A DNA stretch of 10,600 bases from JBFWNZ01 sp050250795 (lineage in GTDB: Bacteria > Pseudomonadota > Alphaproteobacteria > UBA8366). The stretch is from contig JBFWNZ010000111.1 in the NCBI GenBank assembly GCA_050250795.1, forward strand, positions 1 to 10,600, written 5' to 3'. Shown here in pieces: positions 7,449-10,600 of this stretch (its first letter is position 1; every line of letters starts with the position of its first letter). The position numbers were made by a program, and so were the translations under genes. The notes beneath the pieces are model-generated. The model was not told where the DNA came from. It worked only from the letters and a program-made list of their open reading frames with translations, and made no database searches.

Positions 7449-8984
7449 TCAGCGCGACGCCGCGATACCGGTCGCCGCCGGTCCGGCGCTGGCGGCCGCC
7501 AGCGCCTGGTTGTAATCCGACACAAGCTTGGACACGGACACCTCCATCCGGTCGAGGAACGACATCGGATAGATCCCCATCCACAGCACGATCGCCACCA
7601 GGGGCGCGAAGACCACCACTTCGCGCGGGCTCAGATCGAGGATCGCCTTCAGCTTGTCCTTGGTCAGCGCGCCGAAGATGACCCGCCGGTACAGGTAGAG
7701 CATGTAGGCCGCCCCCAGGATCATGCCGAGCGCGATCAGCGCCGCGACCCAGGTGTTCTGCCGGAACGCGCCCAGCAGGATCATGAACTCGCCCACGAAC
7801 CCGCTGGTCCCCGGCATGCCGACCGAGGCCAGCATGAACAGCATGAACACCACGGCGTATTTCGGCATCCGCTCGACCAGCCCGCCATAGACCGCGATCT
7901 CGCGGCTGTGGATGCGGTCGTAGACGACGCCGACGCACAGGAACAGCGCGGCCGAGACGATCCCGTGGCTCAGCATCTGGACGATGGAGCCCGCGACCGC
8001 CTGATCGTTGACGATGAAGATGCCCACCGTGACGAAGCCCATATGGGCCACCGAGGAGTAGGCGATCAGCTTCTTCATGTCCTCCTGCGCCAGCGCGACC
8101 AGCGAGGTGTAGATCACCGCCACCGCGCTCAACGCGAACACCAGGGGCGCGAAATAGTCCGAGGCCAGCGGCATCATCGGCAGCGAGAAGCGCAGGAAGC
8201 CGTACCCGCCCATCTTCAGCAGCACGCCCGCCAGGATGACCGAACCGGCGGTCGGCGCCTCCACATGCGCGTCGGGCAGCCAGGTGTGGACCGGCCACAT
8301 CGGCACCTTGACCGCGAAGGAGGCGAAGAAGGCCAGCCACAGCCATGTCTGCATCGAGCGCGGGAAGCCGTACGCCATCAGGCTGACGATGTCGGTGGTC
8401 CCGGCGGCGTAATACATGGCCAGGATGGCCAGCAGCATCAGCACCGAGCCGAGCAGCGTGTACAGGAAGAACTTGAACGCCGCATAGACCCGCCGCGGCC
8501 CGCCCCAGACGCCGATGATGATGAACATCGGGATCAGGACGCCTTCGAAGAAGATGTAGAAGACGACCATGTCCAGGGCGCAGAACATGCCCACCATCAT
8601 CGTCTCCAGGACGAGGAAGGCGATCATGTACTCGCGGACCCGGCTCTGGATCGCGTCCCAGCTGGCCAGCACGCAAAGCGGCGTCAGCAGGGTCGATAGC
8701 AGGACGAACAGCACCGAGATGCCATCGACGCCCATCTGGTAGCTGATGTTGTAGGCCGGCAGCCACTCGATCTTCTCGACGAACTGGAAGTCTGCGGTCG
8801 ACGAATCGAAGCGGAACCACAGCTCCAGCGAGATCACGAAGGTGACGAGCGACACCCACAGCGCGCCCCAGCGCGCCTGATTGGCAACGTCCTCGTCCGC
8901 ACCGCGCGGGATCAGCAGCAGGACCAGCGCGCCGACCAGCGGCATGAAGGTGATGAGGCTGAGCCAGGGGATATCGACGACCAT
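7449..8984 (-). CDS. nuoM: NADH-quinone oxidoreductase subunit M
   Basis: Central antiporter-like proton-pumping subunit of complex I in the cytoplasmic membrane. The product is 511 residues, a typical length, with about 14 hydrophobic segments. Residues expected for pumping are present: E147 in FYIFFEGVLIPM (E. coli E144), K226 in FAVKVPMWPVHTWLPDAH (E. coli K234) and K257 in LAGVLLKMGGYG (E. coli K265). EDMKKLIAYSSVAHMGF (301-317) and MLSHGIVSAALF are also characteristic. The C-terminus ends in a soluble Ala-rich tail. The ATG at 8982-8984 lies four bases after the nuoL stop, with only a weak G-rich sequence ahead, so translation is probably coupled to nuoL. The stop is TGA at 7449-7451. 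Confidence 0.97.
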   Translation of the reverse strand: MVVDIPWLSLITFMPLVGALVLLLIPRGADEDVANQARWGALWVSLVTFVISLELWFRFDSSTADFQFVEKIEWLPAYNISYQMGVDGISVLFVLLSTLLTPLCVLASWDAIQSRVREYMIAFLVLETMMVGMFCALDMVVFYIFFEGVLIPMFIIIGVWGGPRRVYAAFKFFLYTLLGSVLMLLAILAMYYAAGTTDIVSLMAYGFPRSMQTWLWLAFFASFAVKVPMWPVHTWLPDAHVEAPTAGSVILAGVLLKMGGYGFLRFSLPMMPLASDYFAPLVFALSAVAVIYTSLVALAQEDMKKLIAYSSVAHMGFVTVGIFIVNDQAVAGSIVQMLSHGIVSAALFLCVGVVYDRIHSREIAVYGGLVERMPKYAVVFMLFMLASVGMPGTSGFVGEFMILLGAFRQNTWVAALIALGMILGAAYMLYLYRRVIFGALTKDKLKAILDLSPREVVVFAPLVAIVLWMGIYPMSFLDRMEVSVSKLVSDYNQALAAASAGPAATGIAASR

Positions 8985-8988
8985 CGGC

Positions 8989-10600
8989 CTAGCCCCCGAT
9001 CCGGTACATGTAGAAGGTGACGAAGGCCGCCACGCCGATCAGCATCGCAAACGCGTAGTGATAGACGTATCCGCTCTGCAACAGGCTCGCCCGGCGCGCC
9101 AGCATGCGGGTGGCTGCCGCAATGCCGTTCGGCCCGACCCCGTCGATGACGTTGCCGTCGCCGTCCTTCCACAGGAAGCGGCCGAGGATGAAGGCCGGGC
9201 GGACGAAGATGCGGTCGTACAACTCGTCGAAGTACCACTTGTTGTACGAGAAGAGGTACAGCGGACGCAGGCTCTTCGCCGTCGCGGACGGCAGGCGCGT
9301 GTCGAGCAGATAGTACCAATAGGCCATCGCGATCCCGCCGGCGCCCATGAACAGGGGCAGCAGCTTCACCCAGAGCGGCGCGTGATGCGCGTGCTCCAGC
9401 GCCTGATGAGTCGGCAGCACAAGGATCGAGTCGCCCCAGAACGCCTCCATCCCCTCGCCGACGAAGGCGTCATAGGCGATCCAGCCGGCGAAAATCGCGC
9501 CGAACGCAAGAACCGCCAGCGGCGCCAGCATGATCGGCGGCGATTCATGCACATGCGCCATGGTCTTCTCGTCGGCCCGCGGCTTGCCGTGGAAGGTCAT
9601 GAGGATCAGGCGCCAGGAATAGAAGGCGGTCATGAAGGCGGCGGCAATCCCCAGCCAGAAGGCATAGGTGCCGACGGCCGAATGCGCGCCCCAGGCGGAT
9701 TCGATGATCACGTCCTTGGAGTAGAAGCCGGCGAAGCCGAAGACGCCGTGGATGCCGATGCCGGCCAGCGCCAGGCTGCCGATCCACATATAGGCATAGG
9801 TGACGGGAATATGGCGCCAGATGCCGCCCATCCGCCGCATGTCCTGCTCGTCCGACATGGCATGGATCACCGAGCCCGCGCCCAGGAACAGCAGCGCCTT
9901 GAAGAAGGCATGGGTGAACAGGTGGAACATCGCCGCGCCATAGGCCGAGACCCCGGCGGCGAAGAACATGTAGCCGAGCTGCGAGCAGGTGGAATAGGCG
10001 ATCACCCGCTTGATGTCGGTCTGGGTCAGGCCGACGGTCGCCGCGAAGAAGGCGGTCGTGGCGCCCACCACCGTCACCACGGCCAGCGCCGTGTCGGAAT
10101 ACTCGAAGATCGGCGATAGGCGGCAGACCATGAACACGCCCGCCGTCACCATCGTCGCGGCATGGATCAGGGCCGAGACCGGGGTCGGGCCCTCCATCGC
10201 GTCCGGCAGCCAGGTGTGCAGACCGAGCTGCGCCGACTTGCCCATCGCGCCCATGAACAGCAGCAGGCAGGTGACGGTGATCGCCGGCAGGTTCCAGGAC
10301 AGGAAGTGGATGGTGTCGTTCGCATGCTGCGGCACCGCGGCGAAGATCGCGTCGAACTGCACGGAATCGAACAGTACGAAGGTCGCGAAGATGCCGAGCG
10401 CGAACCCGAAATCGCCGACGCGGTTGACCAGGAACGCCTTGATCGCGGCCGCGTTCGCCGATGGCTTCTCGTACCAGAAGCCGATCAGCAGGTACGAGGC
10501 GAGGCCCACCCCCTCCCAGCCGAAGAACAACTGGACCAGATTGTCCGCCGTCACCAGCATCAGCATGAAGAAGGTGAACAGGCTCAGATAGGCGAAGAAG
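8989..10600 (-). CDS. nuoL: NADH-quinone oxidoreductase subunit L, 5' end cut by window
   Basis: The distal antiporter-like subunit of complex I, which carries the long lateral helix along the membrane arm. The gene runs off the right edge. The frame stays open to base 10600, and the codons before the first in-window ATG (10564-10566) encode the conserved AYLSLFTFF segment, so that ATG is internal. About 536 residues are visible. Comparing the conserved Glu and Lys with E. coli NuoL suggests about 110 residues are missing. Visible motifs are NLVQLFFGWEGVGLASYLL with the conserved Glu (visible residue 29), MGKSAQLGLHTWLPDAMEGP with its Lys (visible 121), ALIHAATMVTAGVF, and TQTDIKRVIAYSTCSQLGY. 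The C-terminal part, including DGVGPNGIAAATR and a final hydrophobic segment ending in YMYRIGG, is complete. The stop TAG is at 8989-8991, four bases before nuoM. Confidence 0.97.
   Translation of the reverse strand, partial: FFAYLSLFTFFMLMLVTADNLVQLFFGWEGVGLASYLLIGFWYEKPSANAAAIKAFLVNRVGDFGFALGIFATFVLFDSVQFDAIFAAVPQHANDTIHFLSWNLPAITVTCLLLFMGAMGKSAQLGLHTWLPDAMEGPTPVSALIHAATMVTAGVFMVCRLSPIFEYSDTALAVVTVVGATTAFFAATVGLTQTDIKRVIAYSTCSQLGYMFFAAGVSAYGAAMFHLFTHAFFKALLFLGAGSVIHAMSDEQDMRRMGGIWRHIPVTYAYMWIGSLALAGIGIHGVFGFAGFYSKDVIIESAWGAHSAVGTYAFWLGIAAAFMTAFYSWRLILMTFHGKPRADEKTMAHVHESPPIMLAPLAVLAFGAIFAGWIAYDAFVGEGMEAFWGDSILVLPTHQALEHAHHAPLWVKLLPLFMGAGGIAMAYWYYLLDTRLPSATAKSLRPLYLFSYNKWYFDELYDRIFVRPAFILGRFLWKDGDGNVIDGVGPNGIAAATRMLARRASLLQSGYVYHYAFAMLIGVAAFVTFYMYRIGG

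Noticed and set aside
7424..7525. N-terminal extension of nuoN up to 7525
   Set aside because: The added 34 residues are Arg/Pro-rich, overlap the end of nuoM and lack similarity to NuoN. The ATG at 7421-7423 gives the family length.
6506..10119. Long plus-strand open frames opposite nuoN, nuoM and nuoL (6506-7681, 7908-8699, 8881-10119)
   Set aside because: They are His/Asp/Arg-rich shadows of membrane-protein genes, with no hydrophobic or conserved segments and no credible start signals.

Overview
This window is from a high-GC alphaproteobacterium, most likely of the Rhodospirillales or a related lineage. The evidence is the gene order nuoL-nuoM-nuoN-birA-coaX-rnj-mce-DUF1467, the type III (CoaX) pantothenate kinase, and a monofunctional BirA. 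Nine of the ten protein genes form one compact block on the minus strand. The tenth, a purine permease, is on the plus strand and is cut by the left edge.

Layout, left to right. Positions 2-1255 (+) hold an AzgA-type NCS2 purine permease without its first 20 or so residues. Positions 1256-1519 contain no protein gene. They hold a possible promoter, an elaborately foldable stretch and a strong intrinsic terminator, all facing plus. I read this as a probable small RNA gene of about 170 nt, of no family I recognise. From 1520 to the right edge everything is on the minus strand. In transcription order: nuoL (5' end outside the window), nuoM, nuoN, birA, coaX, rnj, mce, a DUF1467 membrane protein, and tag. 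Gaps are 4 to 25 nt or ATGA overlaps, so one long polycistronic transcript is likely.

How the genes fit together. NuoL, NuoM and NuoN are the three antiporter-like, proton-pumping membrane subunits of respiratory complex I. Behind them come enzymes for cofactor supply (BirA attaches biotin to carboxylases, CoaX starts CoA synthesis), methylmalonyl-CoA epimerase (downstream of a biotin-dependent carboxylase and acting on a CoA ester), RNase J for RNA decay, and Tag for repair of alkylated DNA. BirA, CoaX and Mce make a plausible theme of biotin and acyl-CoA metabolism. RNase J and Tag have no clear functional link to it.

No mobile element, CRISPR array, tRNA, rRNA or defence system is visible. 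The protein genes are ordinary housekeeping genes with intact motifs. The only signal that they do not explain is the RNA-like region at 1306-1514. It has nested long-range helices, an alternative 5' pairing, and a terminator ending just before the tag stop codon of the converging operon.
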